Assembly (NCBI RefSeq): GCF_024295625.1
Contig: NZ_JANCOJ010000003.1
Location: 124,001 to 188,000, forward strand
DNA length: 64,000 nt
Direction of reading: 5' to 3'
Source of the DNA: Streptococcus sp. CF8_St5-11
GTDB taxonomy: Bacteria; Bacillota; Bacilli; Lactobacillales; Streptococcaceae
The notes under the pieces: generated by a model
Database searches by the model: none
What the model was told of the DNA's origin: nothing
What the model saw: the letters and a program-made list of their open reading frames with translations, nothing else
Shown: piece by piece, positions 30,439 to 39,089 of the stretch
Layout: each line of letters starts with the position of its first letter
How positions within the stretch are numbered: the stretch's first letter is position 1
Translations under genes and position numbers: made by a program

Positions 30439-30709
30439 GATTCGTTATCATAAACAGTTTAAAAAAGATTTTAAGTTGGCAATGAAGTGTGGTTTGAAGG
30501 CAGACTTGTTAGAAGAAGTTTTGAATTTTCTGGTTCAAGAAAAAGAACTTCCTGTCAGATATCGTGACCATCAATTGACTGATTCCAAGCATTTCCAAGG
30601 TGTTCGGGAGTGTCATATCCAGCCGGATTGGCTTTTGGTTTACAAAGTAGATAAGGACGAATTGATTTTAAACTTGCTGAGGACAGGAAGTCACAGTGAT
30701 TTATTTTGA
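30431..30709 (+). CDS. yafQ: YafQ-family mRNA interferase toxin
   Basis: 92 aa, RelE superfamily. Characteristic YafQ elements are intact: YRDHQL (catalytic-region His), RECHIQPDWLLVYK (His and Asp) and the C-terminal RTGSHSDLF (His). YafQ cleaves mRNA on the ribosome and slows growth under stress. It starts inside dinJ (8-base overlap). All key histidines are present, so the toxin should be active when the antitoxin is degraded. Confidence 0.93.
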   Translation: MLKIRYHKQFKKDFKLAMKCGLKADLLEEVLNFLVQEKELPVRYRDHQLTDSKHFQGVRECHIQPDWLLVYKVDKDELILNLLRTGSHSDLF

Positions 30710-30746
30710 TGGATTCAACGATCCTCGCTCAGTTTGAGGTTGGCTA

Positions 30747-31424
30747 ATGATAGAAAAGAAAAAAAGAGCAATACCCTGGAAGTCGGGGAAAGTCATTTCC
30801 ATTCGCCTACGGAATGGCGTCTATGTCTTAGCACAAATGGTGAGAGAGCCCTATCTGGTATTTTTTAACCATTTCAAGGAGGAAAATAGCTGGAAGGGAG
30901 TGACCTTGAAAGAGGAGAATATTCTCTTTTGTAAAGCAGTCACTCGTCAGTTTCTACGCTCTAGTCCTGTAAGGATTGTCAAAGATCTTGACCCTCTCAT
31001 AGATTATCGGTTACCCAAAGAATGGATTTATAGCCATATGGGAGGGCATCCGATTACGGTTTCGGTGAAGGGACGGGAGCGCCAAGTAACTGGTTTTGGC
31101 CAACGGCTTTCCTTGGTTCAGGCGGACAAGGAAAGTGGCCAAGCAGAGGATAATCCTCTAATGGGACTCTTCCAAGCCTATATCCTACCAGATATCCAAG
31201 AGCAAGATTGGGAGCGGGTCGGTCAGGCTGAGCTCATGTCTCTCGAAGTTTTTCCAACGCTCAATGAACGTCTTTATCTCTGCTCTCTCTATGGGAAAAA
31301 TGTGAATCCAGAGCTAGATATCTCTTTGGGAAAGCCCTTGCCCGATGCTTATGAAACCTATCTCGATATTCTTAGCAACAGCCCAGAAGCACGACGTCTC
31401 TATCTGGGTGAGGAGGATGACTAA
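30747..31424 (+). CDS. Imm26-like immunity protein
   Basis: 225-aa soluble protein. The N-terminal half (WKSGKVISIRLRNGVYVLAQMV, then FFNHFKE) fits the beta-rich Imm26 immunity-protein pattern, in which a chromatin/SH3-like barrel starts with a G.vi.i.L..G.y motif. The rest is unassigned. Imm26 genes normally protect against polymorphic toxins, but no cognate toxin lies next to it. It sits 37 bp after yafQ and 14 bp before a 49-aa membrane peptide. Family membership is a moderate-confidence match by eye. Confidence 0.6.
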   Translation: MIEKKKRAIPWKSGKVISIRLRNGVYVLAQMVREPYLVFFNHFKEENSWKGVTLKEENILFCKAVTRQFLRSSPVRIVKDLDPLIDYRLPKEWIYSHMGGHPITVSVKGRERQVTGFGQRLSLVQADKESGQAEDNPLMGLFQAYILPDIQEQDWERVGQAELMSLEVFPTLNERLYLCSLYGKNVNPELDISLGKPLPDAYETYLDILSNSPEARRLYLGEEDD

Positions 31425-31438
31425 GAAAGGAATAGAAC

Positions 31439-31588
31439 ATGAAGGTTGACATTTTTGCAGAAGACAAACCTGCTGAAAAAGTCTTTGAGTACAAGCTAGA
31501 GGTGGCAGACAATGTGCTGCTCCTTTCCACCGCGATGATCTCAGGAGCGATTGCTCTAGCCGGCTTATTTTCAGCCTTGAAAGATTAA
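31439..31588 (+). CDS. 49-aa membrane peptide
   Basis: ATG 31439 to TAA 31586-31588, preceded by GAAAGGAAT. An acidic N-terminus (KVDIFAEDKPAEKVFEYK) is followed by one hydrophobic helix (NVLLLSTAMISGAIALAGLF). It lies 14 bp downstream of the Imm26-like gene and directly before a strong terminator, so it is the last gene of that transcript. The RBS, the helix and the terminator right after the stop support a real gene. Function unknown. Confidence 0.55.
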   Translation: MKVDIFAEDKPAEKVFEYKLEVADNVLLLSTAMISGAIALAGLFSALKD

Positions 31589-31595
31589 GGGACAG

Positions 31596-31627
31596 CCTCT
31601 ATTTTCCTTTTGAAAATAGAGGTTTTT
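31596..31627 (+). terminator. Terminator after the 49-aa gene
   Basis: CCTCTATTTTC (31596-31606) pairs with GAAAATAGAGG (31612-31622), then T5. Confidence 0.85.
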
Positions 31628-31760
31628 CAGTCCTTTCAGATCTGATAAGTGTTTTCTTTGGCACTGGATTGTGTTACAATTTTTAGTAACGATTGTTTGT
31701 GACAAGGAAATAGAAGAACAATGGATTTTCTTTCAAAAAGATGAAAAAAAGGAGAAGAGC

Positions 31761-34613
31761 GTGGCAAGATATTTAGTAGGGCCTTACAACAATAGTTGGA
31801 ACTTTATGGATGCGATTGAAAAAGCGCAGGATGGGGATACCATCGAGTTTGAAAATGGGTATGTCTTTCAATGGCCGACAAATAAAGTGATCGAGATCGA
31901 CAAGAACCTTCATTTCGTGGGGCATGTGGTCCCAAATCCAAATGGCAATGGGCGCATGTTTAACAACATCATTGAGGCTTCCTTCCGATTTGTAGAGGGA
32001 GCTCAGGTGACATTTGAAGATCTGTGGTTTAAAGTTGGTGGGAATTATACTACCTTGCTCTTATGGAATAGCTCAGATATCACCTGTAAACAGATCTATT
32101 TTGAAGCAACCACTCCAACAAATAATGAATTTTTTATCTATATGGATACGCATTCGAAGTTGACACTGGAAGGAGTCGGGATGAAGGTTCCGGAAAAACA
32201 CCAAAGTGCCATCGGTATGTCCGCTTCGGAATTGTCTATTCGCAATTCAACGATTTTTTCTAAGATTGATCTGTCAGAAGGATCTAAATTGACCTTAGAA
32301 AATGTCCATATTGAAATATTTGGGAATAATACGATCCATGCCAAGGACTCAGAAGTGATCGCAAAAAATTCAACGATTACAGGCGGGGATCTGGAAAAGG
32401 ACTTTCCACCAGTTTGGTTGAGGAATGTCATCTGGGAGTCTGAAAACTGTAAAATTGAGTTGCCTACTGGTACTGGGGTCTGTCTTGATAATAATGTTCA
32501 ATTCAATTCGGATTCGGATCATATGACCTCCATCAATTCATACAATAGTATGATCCGAGCTCATCAAGCTACATTTTCAGAATTTTTATGCGTCTATGAA
32601 GAATCCTTTGCTTCCCTGACTGGAGAAACAACCTTCTTAAATGAGAATGCCGAAACCATTTCATTTGGCGTTTTTGATGAGAGTGTGCTGATGGCTGAGC
32701 GTATGATTTGTCATAAGATTGCGGATCCCAATATACGGCTTCAAGGTGGAGCTTTTGCGAAGGTGGGCACCGTGACCTATAGGCAGGGCGATGCGCGTGA
32801 TCTGACCAAGGAAATCGAGGATGACTGTGACTATCTTGTTGGCAGAGAAGTGGCCAAGGGCAACGCGCAAGTCGTTTCTACGGGACAGGCGACGGATGCA
32901 ACGGTGGCTCCAACTACCGCAAGAGACTCTGGACCAGAGAAGAAACAAGATGCTCTTCAAGAACTCAATAGCCTGATTGGTCTTGAAAAAGTTAAACATG
33001 AGATCAAGAAAATGATCAACATGGTGGAATTTAACAAGAAACGAATCGCCAGTGGCAAGGCACCTGAAAAGCAAACCTTGCATGCTGCCTTTATGGGAAA
33101 TCCTGGTACAGGGAAAACCACTGTGGCCCGTCTGTTGGGACAAGTGCTCTTTGATGCAGGTGTTCTCTCAGGGGAAGAATTCCGTTTCGTGGAAGCAACG
33201 GAGTCCGATCTAATCTCTTCGAATATTGGAGGAACAGCTGAACAGACCCAGGCCCTGCTCGAAAAAGCGCGTGGGGGCATCCTCTTTATTGATGAAGCCT
33301 ATAGCTTGGATAAAAAGGACAGCGGTGCGGACTTTGGGATCGAGGCGATCAATACCATCCTCAAATTTATGGAGGACAATCGCGATGACATCATGATTAT
33401 CTTTGCCGGTTATACCAAGGAAATGGAGGAGTTCTTAAAGACCAATCCAGGACTCCGTTCTCGGGTGCCAAATAATTTCATCTTTGAAGATTTTACAGGA
33501 GATGAGATTGTCCAGCTGGGCGAAATGATCCTAAGCAAAGGGGACTACAAGCTCGAAGACCGGGATTACTATGCACGACATGTTAAGCGGGCTTATGATG
33601 GCTCTCTAGATAAGAGCAATGGTCGCTGGATCCGTAACCTGGATGAGCAATTGACCAAGACCATGGCAGATCGGGTGGTGGCCCAAGGTTCCGATGATAT
33701 TGAGACCATCCTCAATAGCGATATCGATGCTGTCCTTAACCAAGGCAAGTACCAGGCAGGAGCCGACAAGGAAGAAGATGGGATGGCCGCCCTCAATCGT
33801 TTGGTTGGCATTGCCAAGGTGAAAGAGCAAGTGGAACAGTTCGTAGCCATGGCTGAGTTCAACCAAAAACGGGCTGAACAAGGTGGCATCGTCGAAGACA
33901 CGACCTTGCACTCTCTCTTTCTTGGAAATCCCGGTACAGGGAAGACCACCGTTGCCCGCATTTTAGGCAATATCCTCTTCCAAAAAGGGGTTATCAAGCA
34001 GAAGAAATTCATCGAAGTTTCGCGGAGCAATCTGGTTGGAGGCTACCAAGGTCAAACAGCTTTGAAGACGCGTGAAGTTTTGGAGAGTGCACTGGGTGGG
34101 GTCCTCTTTATCGATGAGGCCTATACCCTCTTTACCGGTTCAAATGATGATTTTGGGAAGGAAGCTTTGGATGAAGTCCTCAAATTTATGGAGGACCACC
34201 GTCGCGATATCGTTATAATCTTTGCCGGTTACACGAAAGAGATGCATGACTTCTTGCAGGTCAATTCTGGTTTGCAAAGTCGGATCCCGACTACATTTGA
34301 TTTTGAAGACTATAGTCCAGATGAGATCGTCGAGATCGGTCTGTTGGGATTGCGCAAGCAAGGCTACCAAGTCAATGAAGCTCTTTATGGAGAGATCGTC
34401 AGAGAGAATTATATGCGTGCCAATGATCATAGTAATGGTCGCTGGGTCCGCAATCTTAATGAAAAACTCTTGCGCCAAGTATCGACTCGGGTAACCCGTG
34501 AAGGTAGTACGGATTACAATTCGATTTTGGATCAAGATTTGGAAGCCTTGAGGGAGAATGGCAATTCTGAACATCCCCATACGGTAGATGATCAAGGCTA
34601 TGTTCTTCCTTAA
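31761..34613 (+). CDS. Beta-helix plus tandem CbxX/SpoVK-type AAA+ ATPase
   Basis: 950 aa. Residues ~1-370 are repetitive beta-strand turns (pectate-lyase-like right-handed helix; phrases such as DSEVIAKNSTITGGD and LTLENVHIEIFGNNTI). After a linker come two CbxX/CfxQ AAA+ modules: Walker A GNPGTGKT at 446-453 and 722-729, Walker B GGILFIDEAYSL and GGVLFIDEAYTL, plus arginine-finger regions near PGLRSRVPNNF and SGLQSRIPTTF. Both modules look active. GTG 31761 with AAAGGAGAAG upstream is preferred over an earlier TTG at 31671. Related AAA+ proteins include EccA of mycobacterial T7SS and Rubisco activase CbbX. The substrate here is unknown. Confidence 0.85.
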   Translation: MARYLVGPYNNSWNFMDAIEKAQDGDTIEFENGYVFQWPTNKVIEIDKNLHFVGHVVPNPNGNGRMFNNIIEASFRFVEGAQVTFEDLWFKVGGNYTTLLLWNSSDITCKQIYFEATTPTNNEFFIYMDTHSKLTLEGVGMKVPEKHQSAIGMSASELSIRNSTIFSKIDLSEGSKLTLENVHIEIFGNNTIHAKDSEVIAKNSTITGGDLEKDFPPVWLRNVIWESENCKIELPTGTGVCLDNNVQFNSDSDHMTSINSYNSMIRAHQATFSEFLCVYEESFASLTGETTFLNENAETISFGVFDESVLMAERMICHKIADPNIRLQGGAFAKVGTVTYRQGDARDLTKEIEDDCDYLVGREVAKGNAQVVSTGQATDATVAPTTARDSGPEKKQDALQELNSLIGLEKVKHEIKKMINMVEFNKKRIASGKAPEKQTLHAAFMGNPGTGKTTVARLLGQVLFDAGVLSGEEFRFVEATESDLISSNIGGTAEQTQALLEKARGGILFIDEAYSLDKKDSGADFGIEAINTILKFMEDNRDDIMIIFAGYTKEMEEFLKTNPGLRSRVPNNFIFEDFTGDEIVQLGEMILSKGDYKLEDRDYYARHVKRAYDGSLDKSNGRWIRNLDEQLTKTMADRVVAQGSDDIETILNSDIDAVLNQGKYQAGADKEEDGMAALNRLVGIAKVKEQVEQFVAMAEFNQKRAEQGGIVEDTTLHSLFLGNPGTGKTTVARILGNILFQKGVIKQKKFIEVSRSNLVGGYQGQTALKTREVLESALGGVLFIDEAYTLFTGSNDDFGKEALDEVLKFMEDHRRDIVIIFAGYTKEMHDFLQVNSGLQSRIPTTFDFEDYSPDEIVEIGLLGLRKQGYQVNEALYGEIVRENYMRANDHSNGRWVRNLNEKLLRQVSTRVTREGSTDYNSILDQDLEALRENGNSEHPHTVDDQGYVLP

Positions 34614-34632
34614 GCTAGAAGGAACAAGAAAA

Positions 34633-34809
34633 AGAGGCTGGGACAAAAGTCCTAGCCTCTCAATTATTTTTGGATTGTCGAGCAAGACGCAGTGGTTGAG
34701 TGGGCTCTACTACGCTGATTTCATCAGCTTTTACAGCCCTACTCAACTGTGCGGAGGTGGGACGACGAAATCGAATTCTAACGAATTACCTATTTCTGTC
34801 CCACTCTCT
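34633..34809 (+). repeat. 177-bp intergenic repeat, copy 1
   Basis: Starts AGAGGCTGGGAC and ends GTCCCACTCTCT, imperfect terminal inverted repeats (10 of 12). The first 28 bases fold as a 12-bp terminator-like hairpin (AGAGGCTGGGAC-AAAA-GTCCTAGCCTCT), followed by CAATTATTTTT. The middle folds as GTTGAGT...ACTCAAC with inner GCTGAT/ATCAGC. The last third folds as GTGGGAC...GTCCCAC. Near-identical copies lie at 43759 and 46811. It follows the AAA+ gene and probably terminates it. Confidence 0.92.
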
Positions 34810-34824
34810 TTTTGCATGGACTTA

Positions 34825-34833
34825 TGGTATACT
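34825..34833 (+). promoter_or_regulatory. Extended -10 promoter of pepS
   Basis: TGGTATACT (34825-34833), TATACT at 34828-34833, 34 bases before the pepS ATG. No good -35 was found. Confidence 0.5.
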
Positions 34834-34867
34834 AGGAGAAGATCATTCACTTATGAAGGAGAAAACA

Positions 34868-36109
34868 ATGGTTTTACCAAATTTTAAAGAAAACCTCGAA
34901 AAATATGCTAAATTATTGGTTGCGAACGGCATCAACGTTCAACCTGGTCATACCTTGGTCTTGAACATTGATGTGGAACAAAGAGAATTGGCTCACTTGA
35001 TTGTGAAGGAAGCCTATGCCTTGGGGGCCCACGAAGTCATTGTCCAATGGGCAGATGATTTTACGACCCGGGAGAAATTCCTCCATGCACCGATGGATCG
35101 CTTGGACAATGTGCCAGATTACAAGATTGCGGAAATGAACTACCTCTTGGAACACAAGGCCAGTCGTTTGGGTGTCCGTTCTTCTGATCCAGGTGCCTTG
35201 AACGGCGTTGATGCAGAGAAGCTTTCTGCTTCTGCCAAGGCTTTGGGCATGGCTATGAAACCAATGCGCATCGCCACTCAATCCAACAAGGTCAGCTGGA
35301 CCGTTGCTGCAGCAGCTGGTTTAGAATGGGCGAAAAAAGTCTTCCCAAATGCGGCGAGCGACGAAGAAGCAGTGGATCTCCTTTGGGATCAAATCTTCAA
35401 GACCTGCCGGGTGTACGAAGAAGATCCAGTCAAGGCTTGGGAAGAGCATGCAGCTATTCTCAAGAGCAAGGCGGAGATGCTTAATAAAGAACAATTCTCA
35501 GCCCTTCATTACACAGCACCAGGCACCGATTTGACTCTTGGTTTGCCGAAAAACCATGTTTGGGAATCTGCTGGAGCTATCAATGCCCAAGGCGAAGGCT
35601 TCTTGCCAAATATGCCGACAGAAGAGGTCTTCACAGCTCCTGACTTCCGTCGTGCAGAAGGTTATGTCACTTCCACAAAACCGCTTAGCTACAATGGGAA
35701 CATCATCGAAGGCATCAAAGTGACCTTTGAAAATGGAGAAATTGTGGATATCACAGCAGAAAAAGGCGATCAAGTCATGAAAGATTTGGTCTTCAAAAAC
35801 AAGGGAGCGCGTGCCTTGGGTGAATGTGCCCTCGTCCCAGATCCAAGTCCAATTTCCCAATCAGGCATTACCTTCTTTAATACCCTCTTCGATGAAAATG
35901 CCTCTAACCACTTGGCCATCGGGGCAGCCTATGCAACCAGCGTAGAAGGGGGCGCAGAGTTCACAGAAGAAGAACTCGAAGCAGCCGGGCTCAACCGCTC
36001 AGACGTCCACGTTGACTTCATGATCGGCTCAAGCCAAATGGATATCGACGGTATCCGTGAGGATGGAACACGCGTACCACTCTTCCGTAATGGAGATTGG
36101 GCAATTTAA
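34868..36109 (+). CDS. pepS: Aminopeptidase PepS (M29 family)
   Basis: 413-aa cytosolic metallo-aminopeptidase of family M29, removing N-terminal residues (notably Arg and aromatic) from peptides taken up for nutrition. Family traits visible: YAKLLVANGINVQPGHTLVL at the start, EGFLPNMPTEEVFTAPDF (about 244-261, metal-binding Glu/Asp region), RALGECALVPDPSP (about 318-331) and the C-terminal HVDFMIGSSQMDIDG. ATG 34868 with GAAGGAG is the start; longer open frame upstream lies in the 177-bp repeat and is not coding. Length is that of streptococcal PepS. Confidence 0.95.
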   Translation: MVLPNFKENLEKYAKLLVANGINVQPGHTLVLNIDVEQRELAHLIVKEAYALGAHEVIVQWADDFTTREKFLHAPMDRLDNVPDYKIAEMNYLLEHKASRLGVRSSDPGALNGVDAEKLSASAKALGMAMKPMRIATQSNKVSWTVAAAAGLEWAKKVFPNAASDEEAVDLLWDQIFKTCRVYEEDPVKAWEEHAAILKSKAEMLNKEQFSALHYTAPGTDLTLGLPKNHVWESAGAINAQGEGFLPNMPTEEVFTAPDFRRAEGYVTSTKPLSYNGNIIEGIKVTFENGEIVDITAEKGDQVMKDLVFKNKGARALGECALVPDPSPISQSGITFFNTLFDENASNHLAIGAAYATSVEGGAEFTEEELEAAGLNRSDVHVDFMIGSSQMDIDGIREDGTRVPLFRNGDWAI

Positions 36110-36118
36110 GGAGAAACT

Positions 36119-36349
36119 ATGATTGGAAGTATGTTTGTCGGTCTTTTGATCGGACTTCTAGCTGGAGCTATCACCAATCGTGGCGAACGCATGGGATGTT
36201 TTGGGAAAATGTTCCTGGGCTGGATTGGTGCCTTTTTAGGACAATTACTCTTTGGTGCTTGGGGACCAAGCCTAAACGGTACAGCGATTATCCCATCGAT
36301 TCTTGGTGCCATGATTTTATTAGCCATCTTCTGGGAAAGAGGAAGCTAG
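36119..36349 (+). CDS. GlsB/YeaQ/YmgE-family membrane protein
   Basis: 76 aa, almost entirely hydrophobic: three membrane helices (MFVGLLIGLLAGAI, MFLGWIGAFLGQLLFG, IIPSILGAMILLAIF) with glycine-rich packing, the transglycosylase-associated / GlsB pattern. Members are small stress-induced membrane proteins of unknown mechanism. RBS AAGGAG overlaps the pepS stop, so it is co-transcribed with pepS and ends at a terminator. Confidence 0.88.
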   Translation: MIGSMFVGLLIGLLAGAITNRGERMGCFGKMFLGWIGAFLGQLLFGAWGPSLNGTAIIPSILGAMILLAIFWERGS

Positions 36350-36372
36350 GTTTAACTTGCTAAAACAGATAG

Positions 36373-36402
36373 AGTGGTTGGAAATCTTCCAACCTCTTTT
36401 TT
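36373..36402 (+). terminator. Terminator after the GlsB-type gene
   Basis: GGTTGGAA / TTCCAACC with a short loop, then CTCTTTTTT. Confidence 0.75.
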
Positions 36403-36555
36403 AGTCAAAACTTGATCATCAAAGTAAAATCAGGTATGATGGAAGGTATGTTCTGTTATGATTAAATAAGATAATTATGGCTGTGGTAGACTGGTGAAAA
36501 GTTAGTTTAGTTTCTCCGTCTAAGAATGAAACAGTATAGAAAGTAAGAGACATCT

Positions 36556-37224
36556 ATGTTTAAACCCGCAAAAATCGAGTATTTACCGAAAATGAATTTT
36601 CGATATCGTTTGTTAAAAGTAGAGAATGAATGGTATTTAATGGAAGTCGATCGGCCAATTATAACAAGTTATTTTCTTCCATGGTTTACCTATTTTGTCC
36701 CTCATAAAGGTTATCAGCTAACAGAGGATGAAGTAGAAGCAATAGCTCCGAAAGTGCTTGAAGGAGATAAGAACATGCTTTCAACTCAGACTAAAGTGGG
36801 GATCTCAACACTTGGTGCTGGTTCCTTAGCAGTTTTACTAGGTAGAGCTTTTCCGATAGAGGATTATTTATATTTTACTTCCCATCTACTTAATCTAGTG
36901 TTAATGATAGTTGTTCTATTCATTGTTTTTGGGATTCGCATTTGGATCAGTATTGGGAAAAAAGTGACAGTAATAAAGCCTTCTAAGAAATCTACAAGAA
37001 TGTATTGTCGCCCAGCAAAATTTAGGATAGTACTAAGAAATCTTTTATTGTTGATAGTTCCTTTGTTTTTGTCAAGTGCAATGATTTACTCAGTTTTGAG
37101 TAAAATTGAACCAAATCTAATTGTTCATATGGTCCTATTTGTTACTTCATTTATTTATTTAGCATCAGGAAACTTAGTATTATATGCTTCAGGCGATGAT
37201 TATAAGGCAAAAGTAAAAAAATGA
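36556..37224 (+). CDS. DUF443-like five-TM protein, copy 1
   Basis: 222 aa. A cytosolic N-terminus with LPKMNFRYRLLKVENEWYLM and FTYFVPHKGYQLTEDEV, then about four to five membrane helices in the remainder. The NFRYRLLK...YLM...P.KGY.L.E.E pattern matches DUF443 (the tandem five-TM family), which typically occurs as runs of paralogues; S. aureus TsaI, the immunity protein to the T7SS toxin TspA, belongs to it. The next gene is a paralogue. An immunity role against T7SS toxins of other strains is inferred; no TspA-like toxin is adjacent. Confidence 0.78.
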   Translation: MFKPAKIEYLPKMNFRYRLLKVENEWYLMEVDRPIITSYFLPWFTYFVPHKGYQLTEDEVEAIAPKVLEGDKNMLSTQTKVGISTLGAGSLAVLLGRAFPIEDYLYFTSHLLNLVLMIVVLFIVFGIRIWISIGKKVTVIKPSKKSTRMYCRPAKFRIVLRNLLLLIVPLFLSSAMIYSVLSKIEPNLIVHMVLFVTSFIYLASGNLVLYASGDDYKAKVKK

Positions 37225-37279
37225 AAAGAGCAGATTAGTTTTTCTTCTAAAGTATAAAACGATCAAGAAAGGATCATTT

Positions 37280-37948
37280 ATGTTTATGCCATCAAAAATC
37301 GAACGGTTGCCGAAAATGAACTTTCGTTATCATTTATTAAAAGTTGACGGAGAGTGGTATTTGATGGAGGTCGATCGGCCGATTATCATCACCTATTTTC
37401 TTCCGTGGTTTGTTTATTTTATCCCTCATAAAGCTTATCAGCTAACAGAGGATGAAGTAGGAGTCCTAGCTCCGAAAGTGTTTGAGAGAGACAAGAAGCA
37501 TCAGAGTTTAGTGAATAACAAAATTGGGAAGACCTCGCTTGGTCTAGGTGTAACCTCCATGCTATTAGCAAGGGCGTTTCCAATAGAAAAATATCTCAAT
37601 TTTACCTCTCACTTGCTTAATCTATCCTTGATGATGTTGATTTTAATTTTTGTAGTGGGACTTCGGATTTGGATGGGTAGAGGGGAAGGGATGCAGGAAA
37701 TTGTGGCAGATAAAACACCTCGAAAAGTATATTGTTTTCCTGAATATGTAAAAAATATAATATTACCTCTAACAATTGCAACATCTTTTTTGATAATATT
37801 AATCGCATTATGTTATGCAGTCATCATAAATTTTAAACCTAATTTTATTTGGCATATAGGCTTATTAATTTCATCGTTAATGTTTTTTATCTCTGGGAAT
37901 TTAATTTTTTATTCCCCAATCATCTCTTTCAAAGCCAAAGTCAAGTAG
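37280..37948 (+). CDS. DUF443-like five-TM protein, copy 2
   Basis: 222 aa, the same length as its upstream neighbour. The first ~75 residues are nearly the same (LPKMNFRYHLLKVDGEWYLM, IPHKAYQLTEDEV), whereas the membrane part has diverged strongly. RBS AAGAAAGGA lies before ATG 37280. This uneven divergence is what one expects if the membrane half determines toxin specificity. Same family caveats as copy 1. Confidence 0.78.
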   Translation: MFMPSKIERLPKMNFRYHLLKVDGEWYLMEVDRPIIITYFLPWFVYFIPHKAYQLTEDEVGVLAPKVFERDKKHQSLVNNKIGKTSLGLGVTSMLLARAFPIEKYLNFTSHLLNLSLMMLILIFVVGLRIWMGRGEGMQEIVADKTPRKVYCFPEYVKNIILPLTIATSFLIILIALCYAVIINFKPNFIWHIGLLISSLMFFISGNLIFYSPIISFKAKVK

Positions 37949-38031
37949 ATCAAGTTAAGTGAAATTCAGAAGCAAGTGCAACATCCATCTGCTTTTGGAT
38001 CTTAAAAGAATTTCTTAGAAAGGAGCATGTC

Positions 38032-39036
38032 ATGAAAAACGAAAAGAAAGTCGATATTGAGCAGGCGAACAAAGTCTACTTTAAAAGTTTAGCCAATACA
38101 CGCGCTTCAGCGGCTATGATGATCAATTCGTGGACAGGCGTATTTCTGTTCGCATTTGAAATCCTTTGTTTTTATTCGTATGATGTATCGAAAGGTATAA
38201 AACCATTTAGTCATTGGTTTTTTGATATCCTTGTCATCTATTGTCTTTACCAAATCATTGCATTTTTCTTGCCGTTAATGGGGGTATTTATATATAGAAG
38301 ACAAGTGTTGTCAACGACTCTACTCTTATTCACCTATGCAGGAATGTTTTTATCGCTCCAAGTCATGGGCTTGCTCATCATTGTTTCTGCTCTGGCAAAT
38401 AAAGAATTTGAAGTAGGTTTCCCAAAATATGGCTTCATCGTTATTCCTTTTCTTGTGATTTGTACCTTATTGGGCTTTATTTATCATCATTTTTGGCTTA
38501 AGAAGCAGTTAAAGATTGGCTTTTCACCAACTAGAACCCTGGGAAATTATTTCGCAAAATCAAGTAGTTACAGTAGCAATGCCCTAACGATCATCTTCGT
38601 CTGCTCCATGATAGGAGCGGCCCTTACGGGCTATTATGGAGTGGTGCTAGGAGTATCCGTAAGCATACTATTCAGTTACGCCTTTACTCAGTTGCTGACA
38701 GAAGTTGGTTACCTCTTGTATTTGAAAACGAAAAGCAAGGATTACTGGGAGGATGAACCTGAGGAGAATCCGACGCTGTGGGATTTGCTGTGGAAATGGT
38801 TGAAAGGCTTCAGTCTGAAAAAAGCTAAACTTCGCATTCCGTTAGAAATAGTATGCTATCTATTGATGTTTGTAGCACTTGATCATTTAGGATATGCTGA
38901 TGCAAAGGTAAGACGACCAATCTGGTTGGTGTGGCTTGTCAGAATGATTACCCTAGGAATTGCCTTGGACTTCTTTATTAGCATGGTGCGCTCTATCATG
39001 CGTAAGTTTTCGAATAAAAAGCAAGGCAAAAAATAA
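38032..39036 (+). CDS. Unknown polytopic membrane protein (334 aa)
   Basis: About eight membrane helices (for example MMINSWTGVFLFAFEILCFY, ILVIYCLYQIIAFFLPLMGV, YGFIVIPFLVICTLLGFIY, ALTIIFVCSMIGAALTGYYG). A cytosolic charged loop with DYWEDEPEENPTLWDLLWKW lies near residue 240 and a basic tail at the end. No family recognised. It follows the two DUF443-like genes with good RBS (AAAGGAG) and ends at a terminator, so it may belong to the same unit. Function unknown. Confidence 0.7.
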   Translation: MKNEKKVDIEQANKVYFKSLANTRASAAMMINSWTGVFLFAFEILCFYSYDVSKGIKPFSHWFFDILVIYCLYQIIAFFLPLMGVFIYRRQVLSTTLLLFTYAGMFLSLQVMGLLIIVSALANKEFEVGFPKYGFIVIPFLVICTLLGFIYHHFWLKKQLKIGFSPTRTLGNYFAKSSSYSSNALTIIFVCSMIGAALTGYYGVVLGVSVSILFSYAFTQLLTEVGYLLYLKTKSKDYWEDEPEENPTLWDLLWKWLKGFSLKKAKLRIPLEIVCYLLMFVALDHLGYADAKVRRPIWLVWLVRMITLGIALDFFISMVRSIMRKFSNKKQGKK

Positions 39037-39039
39037 CAA

Positions 39040-39079
39040 AAAAATACCTAACTGAGAGTTTCCTCAGTTAGGTATTTTT
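39040..39079. terminator. Bidirectional terminator between the 8-TM gene and def
   Basis: A perfect 17-bp stem (39040-39056 with 39063-39079), A-tract on one side and T-tract on the other. Confidence 0.92.
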
Positions 39080-39089
39080 GTCGGTTACG

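Noticed and set aside
31761-34613. Calling the AAA+ protein EccA
   Set aside because: It shares the CbxX-type AAA+ fold, but EccA has a TPR N-terminus and one AAA module, and Firmicutes T7SSb does not use EccA; the gene is also about 14 kb from essC.
34700-34867. Open frame running from the 177-bp repeat into pepS
   Set aside because: It lies in the repeat's hairpins, has no RBS, and the proper PepS start with GAAGGAG is at 34868. The same frame pieces appear in the other repeat copies (43801-44019, 46878-47090), showing they are repeat artefacts.
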